A stretch of DNA of 64,000 bases, taken from assembly GCA_002917075.1 (NCBI GenBank), contig NTMA01000108.1, positions 1-64,000 of the forward strand, given 5' to 3'. This DNA is from Hawksworthiomyces lignivorus (Eukaryota; Ascomycota; Sordariomycetes; Ophiostomatales; Ophiostomataceae). The position numbers were made by a program, and so were the translations under genes. The notes beneath the pieces are model-generated. The model saw only the letters and a program-made list of their open reading frames with translations. It did not search any database and was not told the origin of the DNA. Shown here piece by piece: positions 35,671 to 47,569 of this stretch (positions are counted from its first letter, which is position 1; every line of letters begins with the position of its first letter).

Positions 35671-36346
35671 AGAAGACTAACGCGTCGATAAGCATGTCCT
35701 CTCGTTCTCCGCAGCCCCTCTTCATTTCTCCGCGGGCATGCTGGTTTTTCCCCTTCTCATGCGAGTAGTGTCGGTTCAATGTTAGTTCGACATCACCGTA
35801 TCCGACACGGCAAGATAAAGCTGCAAGCTATAAAAAATTTGAATAGAAAACAAGACTCTGCGGTCTGGATGGTTTGTTACATACACTGTTCGTTCTTCTG
35901 CTCAACTTACAAAGCAAATCACTTTAGATACTAGTGCACGATGCCATAAAATATGATCCAAGCAGGATATGGAGAAACTGGTATAGAAAAGACTAAATCC
36001 TAAAGATAACACTCTGAATGCATGTCACGTTGTATTGAAATTGTGCTGTATATTTGGACATCTTCCGTAGGGGAACGTGCTTCTGGCCTATGCATGAACC
36101 ACTGAGCTAAAGATGCACAAGGCCTATTATCACTTGCGGGGGCCAAGTCTTTCGGCATACAATTGTAGTAGTATGTACCTGAACCAGCCGCACCGATGTC
36201 GATGACTAATCACCGATACACCGTTCAAAATGTGACAAGCAAAATGTTCTGTGCTTCGCGCGCTTCGTGCGACTACCGTCTCCATAGGCCGCACGCCGTT
36301 AATCACCCGCCCACATTCTCTTCTCTCTTACCCACAACCTACTACG
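35671..36346. other. 0.68 kb intergenic
   Basis: Between two plus-strand genes; nothing recognisable beyond AT-rich 3' flank and the short promoter of EAF6. Confidence 0.55.
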
Positions 36347-37059
36347 ATGGCGGACAAGTCGCAAGGTGCCAATGGCGTGGCTGCCGATGCGCCTGGCCTG
36401 CCGTACTACGAAAAATCTCGCCAGCATCTGAAGGAACTATTGCAGAAGCGGAAAGCACTTGAGCGACAGTTGGTACGTCTTGTCCTCTTCTGGAGAGAAA
36501 CACGTCGGCGACTATATGTCGGCTAACAGGGGGATAGCAAAATCGTGAAGAGACCATCTTCCAGAAGGAAACAGAGTACTTGGAGAACACGCTCAGCGGC
36601 AACATCATCACAGGCTTTGACAACTACATCAAGGGCATGACCGGCGCGGCCGCACAGCGCCGAAAGACCGGTCTGACCGAGGCCAACCGCGTCTTCTCGC
36701 GGAGTAGCATATCATATAATGTAGGCTTCCCGTCTCCGCCCTCCTCACTGATGGTACTTGTTTTGCTTGAGCTTTCTAGCTTGCTAACTGTCTTCCGCGA
36801 TCCTATGTAGGCCTCTAACGCACCCACTCCCCTGCAGACCTCGTTCAAAGATGGAAGCGGCACAGGTAGCGGGCCTGGTTCCGGCCAGGCAACTCCCACG
36901 TCGACTACGGGCGCCACCGGCAAGCTCTCTAAGAAGAAGAAGGGGGCCGTGGCGGCTGCTGCCGCTGCCGCTGCTGCCGGCGTCGACGACAGCGAGACAG
37001 ACACCACGCGCGAGACTAAAAAGGTGCGGACGAGTTTTGGTGCCGTGAGGAACAAATGA
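36347..37059 (+). CDS. EAF6: EAF6-like subunit of NuA4-type histone acetyltransferase
   Basis: Three exons: 36347-36472, 36538-36720, 36811-37059; 185 aa. The conserved Eaf6/MEAF6 region spans residues 18-100: YYEKSRQHLKELLQKRKALE (coiled coil), then REETIFQKETEYLENT and GNIITGFDNYIKG. This protein bridges catalytic and reader subunits in NuA4 and related MYST acetyltransferase complexes in the nucleus. The tail is low-complexity with a Lys block (KLSKKKKG) and an alanine run; yeast Eaf6 is shorter (113 aa), and tails like this are usual in filamentous fungi. All introns are phase 0. Confidence 0.93.
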
Positions 37060-38014
37060 ACAAGTCGACCTGAATTAAGCAAGTCGATCGGTTTGCCTCA
37101 TTTCGCTCTGCGATGACTTCTTGCCAAGGCGCCGGGTAAGTGATATTTTGCACTCTAGATGATCTGATTCTAGGTTTTGGGAGTTTGGGACAGTTTATGA
37201 CGGCATGAGAAGGTTTCATTCGAGGCGCAACATATTGGCGTTTACTTTTACCTGTTGTACAGTATACCAAAAAGGAAAGCAGACTCAGCAGCGAGACATA
37301 CTGGGCGTAATGATATAATAAAATATCAAGCCAAACACGCATGTCAAGACGAAGGCCATGAAAGACTAGGGACTAGAGAATAGGAACGGCTCTGCTTTCT
37401 TCGCCCGCATGTTGGATGTTTTATCTCAACATAAGCGTTTAATAAAGGAAAGGGAAGATTTGTGGGATAGGACTATTCAATAACGCACCTGCTGAGCTCA
37501 GTTTCCTAAACCACAAACGCGCTCGGATATAGAAGGAGTGTCTGGCATATTGGAGGTTATATGTACAGTCCCCCTCCTTCTCCGATTGGCAATTGCGGGG
37601 TTGATTCGCACAAGCAGTCTCAGCAGAGTGACAGCTTCCTGTTTCGTGTGCATGATTTTGTACCGGATCGAATTGAGTATATAGTGGTCTCATCCGAAGC
37701 CCAATGGGCAAGAGAACATCTTATTCAGTGATCAATCTTTCACGAACTTCACCAGTGGTCGTTGTTGCAAACAAGCGCTAACACAACTGTCCCGTGCCAC
37801 TCCAGCCGTCGATCTCTTTGAGCACGGCGCTAACCATTTGTCCTGCAAGGCATCCCTCTTTCCTTTCTTGTAGTTAGCAGAAAATTGTCAAGAGCAGAGG
37901 GACGATTGCTCTCCTCTCAAGCAGTTTATTACTAGCTGATTTCAAAGGCTCAATTGGAATTGCAAGAAAAATATATCTGTTTTCTTAGGCCTTCCACGAA
38001 GAATCTCAACAGCC
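37060..38014. other. 0.95 kb intergenic
   Basis: No supported gene. Presumably the 3' end of EAF6 and the promoter of the peptidase gene. Confidence 0.55.
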
Positions 38015-40643
38015 ATGACCCTCAAGGCAACTAAATTCACTCCCGGAGTTTTGATCTCGGCGCCACGTCGCTCCGCCGGCGCTCCTAATTCAACGGGCAA
38101 GAAAGTCCTTTACACTGTAAGAGAGCATTGGCTTTTTGTGTCAGTTTTGTCCTCTGCAGATTAGTTCGATTTCTAATGAATACCAGGTCTCGACGTATTC
38201 TCTTGAGGAGCACCGCAAAACGTCACAGATCCGCGTGCTAGATATCAAATCTGGAGAGTCTACCCTTCTCTACGAAGAATCAGCTTACAGTGAGCCCGTA
38301 TGGGTTGGTGAGGACGACTTCTTCTTTCTAAAGAGCGGTGACAAAGGCACAACCACACTTCTTCTAGGCCACGTGTCTCAGCCTGGCGCCAAACCAACTG
38401 AAATCCAAACATTTGACGGCGGCCTGTCCAACCTCCGAACCCTGAACCTTGATGACGGAGCCATTGCCTTTGCTCTGACTGGCCTGGCTGATCCGTCTGG
38501 CAAGCTGTACAACCCAGAATCCAGCGCCAACAAGAAGAAGGTGTCACACAGCACCGGCCGCGTGTATACCAAGCTCTTTGTTCGACATTGGGATGCCTAT
38601 GTGACGGAGAATAAGCAGTCGATATGGTACGGCCGCATCGAGCGAGGTGATTCGGCCTCTTCGACCCAAACGTACAACCTTGCATCAAATGGTATCACCA
38701 ACCTACTTGCAGACACTGGCTTGCAATCACCCGTGCCTCCCTTTGGTGGTACCGGCGACTTCGCACTGGGCCCCCACGGCATTGCCTTTGTTGCTCGTGA
38801 CCCAGCTCACAATGAAGCGCTGACGACCATCTCCAATGTCTATTTCGTACCTCTGAAGACATACTCTGAAGCAAAGCCGCTCTCAGGTCCGCGCCCCATC
38901 AAGACTGGCTCACTTCAGGGCTATAGTGCAAGCCCTGTGTTTTCGCCCGACGGTGACAGCTTGGTGTTTACGCGCATGAAAAACCCTCAGTACGAGAGTG
39001 ACAAGCCCCGCCTGCTCCTGGTTTCAAATGTTAGCAAGCTAGATTCTGCCGCCAATACGGAGAATGAGAGCGATGTCGTCGAGTATTATGCTACGAAAGA
39101 TGGCGAAGGTGGCTGGGATGCACGCCCCGACAGCATTCTCTGGAGCGCGGATGGCTCTGAGCTATTCGTCACGGCCGAACATCATGGACGCAACTCACTC
39201 TACCGCCTCCCTTCACGCCCCGACGAAGCTGCCGCTCATGGTCTGCCGCAAATCATCGTAGGCGGACGAGAATTCATTCCTGGTGAAGTCGAAGGACATC
39301 GTAGAAATTTCCACAACGACGGCAAGGTTGGAACCGGCTTCCGGACTCTTCTTGGTCATGGAAGTGTCACGGATGTGCGGTTGCTAGCCGATGGCACTTC
39401 CAGCGATGGTCGACTCTTCTTAACTCTGAGTTCGCAGATAGACAGCTCCCTCTACAGCATTCTCGATCCAGGACACTCTGAAGATTTCGAATACGCGAAT
39501 TCAGCTTCCCGCTCAACACTCGATGTAGTGTCATCCCAGTCTCGCCATGGCACTACTTTTGGTTTGTCACGAGAGCAGCTTGGCGAGATATGGTTCAAGG
39601 GCGCCGGTGACTATCATGTACATGCATTAGTAGTCCGACCCTCGGATTTTCACGCTGAGAAGAACAGAGGCCGCAAATGGCCGCTGGCCCTGTTAATCCA
39701 TGGCGGTCCCCAAGGCGCATGGACAGATAGCTGGAGCACACGCTGGAACCCGGCCGTCTTTGCAGAGCAAGGTTACATCGTTGTAGCGCCCAATCCTACC
39801 GGCAGTACCGGATATGGCATGGCTCTCCAAGACGGTATTCAGAACCAGTGGGGTGGGCGGCCGTATGACGATATTGTCAAATGCGTAGATTATGTGGCAG
39901 AGACAATTCCTTATGTGGACATGTCTCGAGCTGTGGCTCTCGGGGCCTCTTACGGTGGCTATATGATAAGTATGCATACACTTTTCCTTGGTTGTGGTTC
40001 CTTGAGTTTAGAACCCTTGTGTTAACACATGGTATTAGATTGGATCCAGGGACAGCCGCTGGGCCGTCGCTTCAAGGCGCTCGTCTGCCACGATGGCGTC
40101 TTCAGCACACTTAATCAGTATTCTTCTGAAGAGCTTTTCTTTCCCCTACATGATTTTGGCGGCCCCTTTTGGGAGAACCGGGCTGGATATGAGAAGTGGG
40201 ATCCCGCCAGAAATACGGGCGAGTGGGCTACCCCAATGCTGGTACGCTTTTCTTTATCCCACTGCCACTCTATTTGGATTACGCTCTTCTTTCTGACTGG
40301 CGGCTTTCTTTTAGGTTATTCACAATGAACTTGACTACCGTTTACCCGTCACTGAAGGTCTGGCCATGTTCAACGTGCTTCAGAGCCGCAATGTACCAAG
40401 CCGACTTCTTTCGTTCCCAGACGAGAATCATGTAGGTGTTTGCCTTTGACTATCTGCCCCATTCCCTCATAAGAATAATAGCAACACATCTAACGTACCT
40501 ACTTGCAGTGGGTTCTGAAACCAGAAAACTCGCTCGTTTGGCACAAAGAAGTGTTGGCATGGATCAACAAGTACGCCAAAGTCGACGATGAAACTGCGGC
40601 TGGATTAGCAGACGCAGCGGCCCAGGTCAAGATCTCATCGTAA
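38015..40643 (+). CDS. Dipeptidyl-peptidase 5-like serine peptidase (S9)
   Basis: Five exons: 38015-38116, 38187-39969, 40039-40241, 40315-40431, 40509-40643; 779 aa. N-terminal seven-bladed propeller ([39 protein letters not shown]) then an alpha/beta hydrolase: [36 protein letters not shown], nucleophile GASYGGY (Ser about 621), Asp in [10 protein letters not shown] (about 703) and His in PDENHW (about 735). Each of the last four exons rebuilds the catalytic triad in frame. Secreted DPP V of Aspergillus has a signal peptide; here the N-terminus ([20 protein letters not shown]) has none, so a cytosolic form is likely. It removes dipeptides from peptide N-termini. Confidence 0.94.
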
Positions 40644-40969
40644 GGCTCCCCTGGTTTTTTTCTTTTTGTTGTTTTATGTGGAGAATAGCAATCACATACT
40701 ATGTTGTCAGTATTTCTTAGTTGACTGATATTTTCTCTTGATCCATAGTCCCTGAGTTAAAAATTGAGAATATATTATTGAATTTAGGCCTACCACTTCG
40801 ACTTCTTGAGTATAACACTCGTTGTACAATTGCATCTCAGCACTTTCGCATTCGTAGAACTTCCATTTAATTCTTATATTTGGCACCCTATTTTCACCGA
40901 CGCTCACAAAAACTCCAAATGATTTCCCATAGTATGCACAGTCTCTTCCTCTCACCCGGACTGTGTGCT
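40644..40969. other. Short gap between convergent genes
   Basis: AT-rich 3' flank of the peptidase and the minus-strand gag-like gene. No separate feature seen. Confidence 0.5.
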
Positions 40970-42987
40970 TCATGAGACGTTCTTCGTGAGCGCGTCAACG
41001 CTCTCTTGCCGTTTCTTGTGCATGTTTCGAATTAAGTCTACGACATGCTCCCACGTCAGGGCGGAGTCGAAGTTGATAGCGTGTTTTGCCCGTATTCCAA
41101 TACTTGGTCGAACTGACTGAGGGTATGCTTCTAACAGCTTCATCTGTACATACGATGCCCATGTTGGGTCCCTAATTCCCTCCAAAAATCTCCATATAAA
41201 CTGCCTCTCCGACCGCGGCGGGTCAATTTTATGTTGCTTTGCAAAGTTTTTGACATGTAATACAAATTCAGCCGTAGTTTCTCTTCTGTTGGCCGTCGGT
41301 GCTTGTGGGTTGTCATTCGCGTACTGTTGGGGACTATCGGTGGAGCTAGCTTTTGATTCTGGTTCTTGTTCTTGTTTCTTGTTATCCTTGAGAACTTTCT
41401 TTGATTCTAGTTCCATCTTCTCTAGCTCCATGCTTTGTTCGATTTGTTGCTGGACTATATGCTGCTCCTGTCTTTGTTGCCCTTGTGCTTGAAATGTAGC
41501 AGGAGTCCTCAGCGAGAGTGTCGTCTTTCGTGTCTCTGGCGTCGTTTTATCTGTAAGGCATACGTTTTCATTTCCACTAGCACGCAACGCTCTCCTTTTT
41601 TTGTTTGTGTTTTCTGGTTTTTGTTTTCTTTCTAATTGTTTTGTGGTCTTCGGGTGATATTCTTGGTCCTTCGCGCCCCTTACTTCTTGCTGTCTTCGCC
41701 TCTGAACGCACTGGGTTTCCCCGACGGACTTTACCATGATGCTATCATGAACTTCTACATCATCAGTTGACATCTCATGAGTGTCGCTTTCAGCTTGTTG
41801 CCGTTTTCGAGGTGGCTCTGGGCTGTTGTTATGCGCCGGCCCCATACCGGTTATGTCATTACTTTCCAGGCTTTCATACCGCCGCTTCTGGCGCCACATG
41901 GAGCGACGAGTATCCAGCTCCATAACCTTAGCGGGAGCAGACGTGGAAAGTGTTGAAGTTGTTACCATCCCGTTATGGACCGTAGAAGCTGGGAAAAAAT
42001 CCGCGCGTCTCATTGTTCTTGGCGTCACAACCTGCAGCCGCGTAGAAACTAGGCCTGGAGATTTACGCTCTAGATCAATATCAACAGTTGCCCAACTATC
42101 GTCAATGGGACAATTTTCTCACCAAAAACAGCGTTATTTTTTCGCAAGTCAACTTGTTGGGTGGTTTCCAAGGCTTGGTATAGTGGCCGAAAACTTACTA
42201 GGAGCGTCCCAATCCTAGCCATTTCTTGCTCTAAGACGGATAACGTTTTTCCAATGTTGTTGTTAGTATTCTCCTGACTGATGCTCAGCTGTGCCATGTT
42301 TCGTATTTCTCTTTCCAGCCTCTCAATAGCCTCTCCCTTTGCCGCCAACTCTTTTGAGTTGCGGATGATAGTAAGCTCCAGAGTCTCGATTTTCCTTTGG
42401 AGCCTCTTATTCGCTTCCTGCGAGGCTCTGTTTATCCTTTCTCGTTCAGTATCAACGTCCGCCTTGTTAGACTCTAGCATAGCCTCTAGCTTCGATATTT
42501 TTGACCTAAGTTCGCTTTCGCAACGTCGCAAGTTGTCAACGGCAGTGTCGTTTCCCGTTCGGATCTTTTGGTCAAGTTCAGCTATGATGATGTTCAGTGC
42601 TGCTTCACCTGCGGCATGCCTTCTTGAGACATCTGCCAAATGGTTACTCATATTCTCTACTTCGTTATCCATCTTTTGTTCAAGGCGAGCCAATGCGAGC
42701 TCCCTTTTTTCACTTTGATCCATGCCTAAGGTCCCCATTTGGGCTGAAAACTTATGAAGAGAAAAGCTTGAAACTTTTTCCCAGAATGAATCTATGTCGT
42801 TGCGAATGGCACCAATGGCGAGAGTATGCTCTTGGAGTATTCTCTCTTGTGCGTCAAATTTTAGCTGTGTTGTACATTGAAGTTTGGCCAGCTCGCTCTG
42901 TGTTTTGGTTTCTTGGAGCCTGTTAATAAAAAAGGAGGCTAGCTTATCGACAGCCGTCTGGCTCTGGCCGACAGTGTGAAACGCCAT
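40970..42987 (-). CDS. Unknown coiled-coil protein with gag-like C-terminal segment
   Basis: Two open frames joined by a proposed 53-nt intron (42070-42122, donor GTGAGA, acceptor TCTAG): exons 42987-42123 and 42069-40970, 654 aa. Residues 1-280 are predicted coiled coil (LARLEQKMDNEVENMSNHL, ELAAKGEAIERLEREIRNM). The middle is basic and Gln-rich with nuclear-signal-like KKRR/RKRQ blocks. The last about 90 residues (ETTAEFVLHVKNFAKQH, RQFIWRFLEGIRDP, TWEHVVDLIRNM) resemble retrotransposon gag capsid segments in layout (FLxGIxDP and a later TWxxVV). No protease, reverse transcriptase or integrase lies on either side, and I see no terminal repeats. The region is AT-rich next to its neighbours. 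It could be a domesticated gag, an orphan gene, or a decayed element; if the intron is not real the gene is frameshifted. Confidence 0.6.
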
Positions 42988-43994
42988 GGTATTCTCCAGA
43001 TTCCTTGCCACTTCAGAGCGTGAGCCGCAAAATTGTAACAAAGCTACTATTCAGGAAGACGTGGCATCTGGAAGAGACAGACATAAGTAAGGCTTCTTTC
43101 ATAGTTGATTTAATTTAATGAAAATTGGAAGCTTCTGAAAAGAAGGCGGATCTGAGATCGAACAGGGAGCAGCTAAGAAAGTGCTCTTCTTTGACGGGAA
43201 GGAGCAATTGAACGTGATTCATCTAGGTTGTACTTTCCAAGAGTCTCGATTCAAGACTAAACAAAGAGTACGGCAATCCTTGGGCGAAACTGATTAAACA
43301 TATCAGGTCTATATAAATTGAAGGCCAAGAGTCGGCCAAAAGAAAAAATGAAGCATCGAAATCTGTGAAAACTAAAGAAAAATAGTAATTATTTACCTAC
43401 GGAACCTAAACCAAATATTTTCGTATACGAACGGCATATTACTTTACAAATAAAGTTGTTTAGAAACGGCTTATTTTATGCTGCAAGAGAGGGCTACGGT
43501 GTTACAGAACTGGTAATCATTTGTCTGCTTTCTTTCATATGATTGCTCCCACTACTAGCAGTTGCTGTAGAGTAGCTATTGTTGAAGTCCGACGACAAGT
43601 CCTGAAGGTGCCTTCCTTTGTCTTACGTCGTATGAGAGCTTCGCTTCTTTTTGCCAATATCTAGGTGATATCACCTTGTGATCTCCTTCTTCTGGTTCTG
43701 CTTGTTTCTCTCCTTCTCTAGGTAAATGAAATGAGTGGCGCAAAGCGAAAATATTATTTGTAGCGTTGAGGCTTTTCTTTTTTCCTTGGGTTGGGCAAAT
43801 CTGCTGAGTAAATGAAGTCATCGACGCCTTCACTGCTCCAAGCGTGTAGTATGATTATAAAGAGAACCCCTCCAAGCATCTGATCCAAAGACGCTGCAAC
43901 TCAAGTCTTACATTAAGAAGAAGGCCAAAAAAGAAAGGCTTTAAACGACAAAAATTTCTCAAAAGAAAAAAAAAGTTAGGACATAATTCTAAGC
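42988..43994. other. 1 kb AT-rich divergent intergenic
   Basis: Upstream of both the gag-like gene and the small alpha/beta-barrel gene. A minus-strand frame at about 43576-43821 could encode some 81 charged residues but has no support beyond being open. Confidence 0.5.
43856..43862 (+). promoter_or_regulatory. Likely TATA box
   Basis: TATAAAG, 139 bases before the start codon at 43995, in a suitable core-promoter position. Confidence 0.45.
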
Positions 43995-44764
43995 ATGGCT
44001 GATGCTCCAACTCATATTGTCGAATTTGCCGTGTTCTTCCCGCTAGCTGGCGAAGACGCTATCGAGAAGAACTTCATCGAGGACCGGGTAGCGGCAGCGT
44101 CTAAAGCCCCTGGGCTGATCGAGCAGTATGCTGGACCTAAAATTGAAGATCCGACTTCAACTGTACATGTGACGAGTAAGTGACTTACGGGACGTGCGAC
44201 TTATTCCTCTGCTGGATATGATTACCGTAGTCGTCTCTGCTGACATGCTCCTCTGCAGTCTGGAGCTCAACCACTGCGCGGAACGCCTTCGAGTCATCTC
44301 ACAAAGACAAAGGACCGCCTGCTCTGGTCGAGGTCTATTCTGTCGACGACGAAAACCACAAACGCGCCCTTGCTGCCTTTAGCGCACCTACTACCGAAGT
44401 GTTCACGGGGTACGCCGCACTCCCGTCTGTCTTTGCGGCGGCCACACGCCTCTTCCGCAGCAAGCTGGACGAGGGATATGCGGACAAGGATGCGAAAGTC
44501 GCGGCGGCGCAGAAGGAAGGATACTACTCCAGCAGCGTGCTTGAGACCATTGAAGACGTTGCGCCCAGTTTAGAAGTCGTGCAAGCGGTGCCCAAGCTAT
44601 CGAATTGGGTCGGCCCTGCCGTGAAGCTAATCATTGGCTGGGAGAGTCGGGACGCGCATCTGAAGGCCAAGGACAAGCCAGGACCCATCGCAGACAACAT
44701 AAACTTGCTTAGAGAGGGACGCAAGGATGCAAATCTGTATCATGTGAATTTCAAGAAGCTGTAA
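43995..44764 (+). CDS. Unknown fungal protein, possible dimeric alpha/beta-barrel fold
   Basis: Two exons, 43995-44175 and 44259-44764; 228 aa, no signal peptide. The intron (GTAAGT donor, CTGCAG acceptor) joins HVT to IWSSTTARNAF in phase 1. The start (THIVEFAVFFPLAGEDAIEK) and a later strand (ALVEVYSVDDENHKRAL) have the beta-alpha pattern of ferredoxin-like dimeric barrels such as ABM/Dabb proteins, but no catalytic motif is visible, so the fold is only a suggestion. The second half is helical and charged (LFRSKLDEGYADKDAKVAAA). Function unknown. Confidence 0.75.
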
Positions 44765-47569
44765 ACACAAAGGTCAAAATATACGCATATATGTAATCTG
44801 GGCGAGAGCTCAGATGATCGAAAGCGAATGATCCAAAGAATCAAATAAAGGCAACAACAATGAGAATATTACAAGCAGGCCAAACCAAAAGATTGTAGCA
44901 CCCCTCTTCTGAACAGGCAAGAACTGCGGCAGTCAACATTGAAAATATGCTGGTTCGTTTATCTATATGAAAGAGCCATTGTATTTGCAATGGCGATGTT
45001 GCGTACTTTTGAAGATGCAAACAGATGATTATTGCGACGCTGGTCCAAAAACCATTGACAATGCTCAAGTGAAGGAAGCCCTTCTTCTTCAAATTTAAGA
45101 TTTTGCAAGCGCACCGAAAGAAAATTGAACGAGCCTGTCTCACTTCCCTCGTGTCTCCCCGCTAAATATTCTCAACCTCAACCGCCGCCGGTGCTTCGGC
45201 TATGCTCCCGCCTTCCTGCCAGGACTCAGGAATGTGCATCGCCAAGTCTGTTAGCCCCTTGCGCCACGACTACGAATCTTGGCGTCGAAGTGAGACAGTT
45301 CTGGTCAACGGTCGGAATCTGCCAGCCTCGTCAGGCTCAAAGACCTGGAATGCGACTCCCATCCTCCGCAGTGGTGGCACGACTGTAGTCTGCATATGCG
45401 GGGGAAACGTGTAATGTAAGATACAACAATAAAGGAACATGCATGGTGTTCGTTCCGCCCAATGTCAACTTGCCACTGAGTCAAACTCTCATCGCACAAC
45501 TTACTGCGAAGCATACCCACAGATAGTTTCCAGGGGAAAAGCAGAACAGCAAACAGTACGCGGTAACAGTGACCGTTTCAATACTCACGATTCGTTGCCT
45601 GTGTTTTATGTTATTCTCTTCTGACCGCTCCTCCTTCCCCTTGGAGAGGCTCGTGAGCCGAGCCCCCCTACGCAGTAAGTTTCTAACAAACAAATTAGAC
45701 CAAATCCACAACCGATCTCTAATTCCGGTTGTCAGAAACGGAAGGGGATGTAAGCGGAACTAAATACAGCCGTTCAATACTCCGTCTTATGGCAGTTAAT
45801 TATTGATTACGGAGTACAAGGTCTTCATTTAGTGCTTCGCAGCAAGAAGGGCTTTTGCACTCGTAACAGCACAAAGCAAATGGAAATGGAATCGTTAGAA
45901 ATCAAGGGGTCAAAATAGGAAAAATCACCAAATAACATGAATTCAATGGATAGGGCAGCGCAAGGGCAAACAAGATCTGTCAGATTGTGTGGCTTGCTCT
46001 TGGTGGTCTTGCTGCAGCCCTACCGTAGACGACAAGCCTGGCGTGACCATGAAAAACGATATTTACCTGCCTCAACTGGGCGCTGTTTTCGGAGAAAGCA
46101 CATTTGGTCCGACGGCTGGCTCTACAAGCAAACAAAAAGCAAGAACAGTGACACCCAACTGAAGTTCGATTGGGCACAGGTGGCTGTTGTAGACTTCTAG
46201 CGTAATAAATACTACGCATATATGTTCTAGTCGGTCAGGTGCGTGTATACAACGCTGACTGCACAATATGCGTTGAGTGCATGGCAGGATTTTAGTGCCA
46301 TCGCTTGTGCATATGGCGGGATTTGTTTTTCATCTCATCAAGTCGCTTTCCTAGACATGCAGCATAACGCCTTTTTTCTATTTCCCTGTGTCATCAGTGC
46401 CTGGCTCAGTTGGTCCCGTTAAAATTTGTGGCTGAGCCTGTTTTGTTCAATGCAAATGCGCTAGGTCCAACGAGGCGCTCTCTTCTGGCGCCGAGTTAGG
46501 CAAGCGTTCAGAACTTTAAAGCTAGAGGTGGAAAGGATTGGCCATGCAAGTCACTGGAACCAATGGGACTGGCCGACCAGGTCCTTGGGGAGGACAATAT
46601 ACTCGCACAAAAGCAGAAAACAACACTCGTCTCCACCCACACCAGCAGATGTGGAGACCCACATCGACCGAGACCCCTGGCCAAACCTTGTTCCCCTTTT
46701 TTAATTTCGACCCTAGGCCTGCGCCTTCGCCCAAAAGGGTATGCTTGCAGAGAGTAGGGAGCACAGAGGAGAAACTCTCTCCAGGGCCTTGGTCGTTTCA
46801 CTACTGGTAGGAAGCAGGTTTGGAGACAGCCAGTGAGGGGGACTCCGTAGAGCAGCGGAGATGAGTTCCTCGCCTCAGAGCAGCCAAACAGATCTTGGGG
46901 AGAAAGGTATCAGTCCCACTTAACAAAAATAGCGAATGAACAGGAAACTGGGCTTCATCCGAAGATTCCAGGGGATGGATGGCCTGGCCTTGATCCGTCA
47001 TCCATCGGCTGCAACGTTAGTTGCCCAATGCCAGCAGAAGGCGCAATTGTTGTGGGAGGTTTGCCCTTCATCTCGCTATGTGATGGTGCTGCCTACGAAG
47101 TATATGCTATGCGCTGAGGAGGACTAGGCAAGGTAGCACCAAAGGATTGAACCTGCGGCATGCCCAATCGTAGATTTTTGCCCATATTTTATTGCTCGTG
47201 CACTTGCTGCTATTGTGTGGCTCGACTCAACCGGAGACTACGCCTCCTCTTAAGCATATCACCTTCCCACCCACCTTTTCTTCTCTTTCTATTCTTTTTC
47301 TTCAGGCATTTCTTGGAACAGAAGATCTCACCGTCCATTCTTTATACAAATACAACAATCTCGTCCTTCATTTTTCACTTCCACTTCTTGTCGCTCCTTG
47401 GTAACACCACTATTACGTGTGAATAATAGTAATTACTTTTTCAAACATTCGTTCTTCTTTTGACCTGTCGACATTCGCTTCGTGACAAACTCGTCTACTC
47501 GCTGTTTGTATTCTCTCTTTCAAAACGGCTACTAGTTAATATTCTGCTCTCTTACACAACATTATCAAA
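44765..47569. other. 2.8 kb intergenic
   Basis: No supported gene. Contains an inverted pair TACTCCGT/ACGGAGTA at 45778-45816 and a CT-rich promoter stretch for the next gene at 47260-47560. Small open frames (for example 45202-45414) have no recognisable features. Confidence 0.55.
45778..45816. repeat. Inverted repeat with AT-rich loop
   Basis: TACTCCGT (45778-45785) and its reverse complement ACGGAGTA (45809-45816) flank a 23-base AT-rich spacer; could form a small stem-loop. It is the only place in the window where two copies of this intergenic motif face each other. Confidence 0.6.

Noticed and set aside
40644..43994. LTR retrotransposon around the gag-like gene
   Set aside because: No direct terminal repeats, primer-binding site, or pol domains could be seen on either side.
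46397..46475. Plus-strand GCTCAGTTGGT resembling a tRNA D-arm
   Set aside because: Acceptor arms do not pair and the downstream T-arm is only partial.
47138..47230. tRNA-like B box (GGTTCAATCC on the minus strand near 47145)
   Set aside because: The T-stem does not pair and no A box, anticodon arm or acceptor stem can be fitted.
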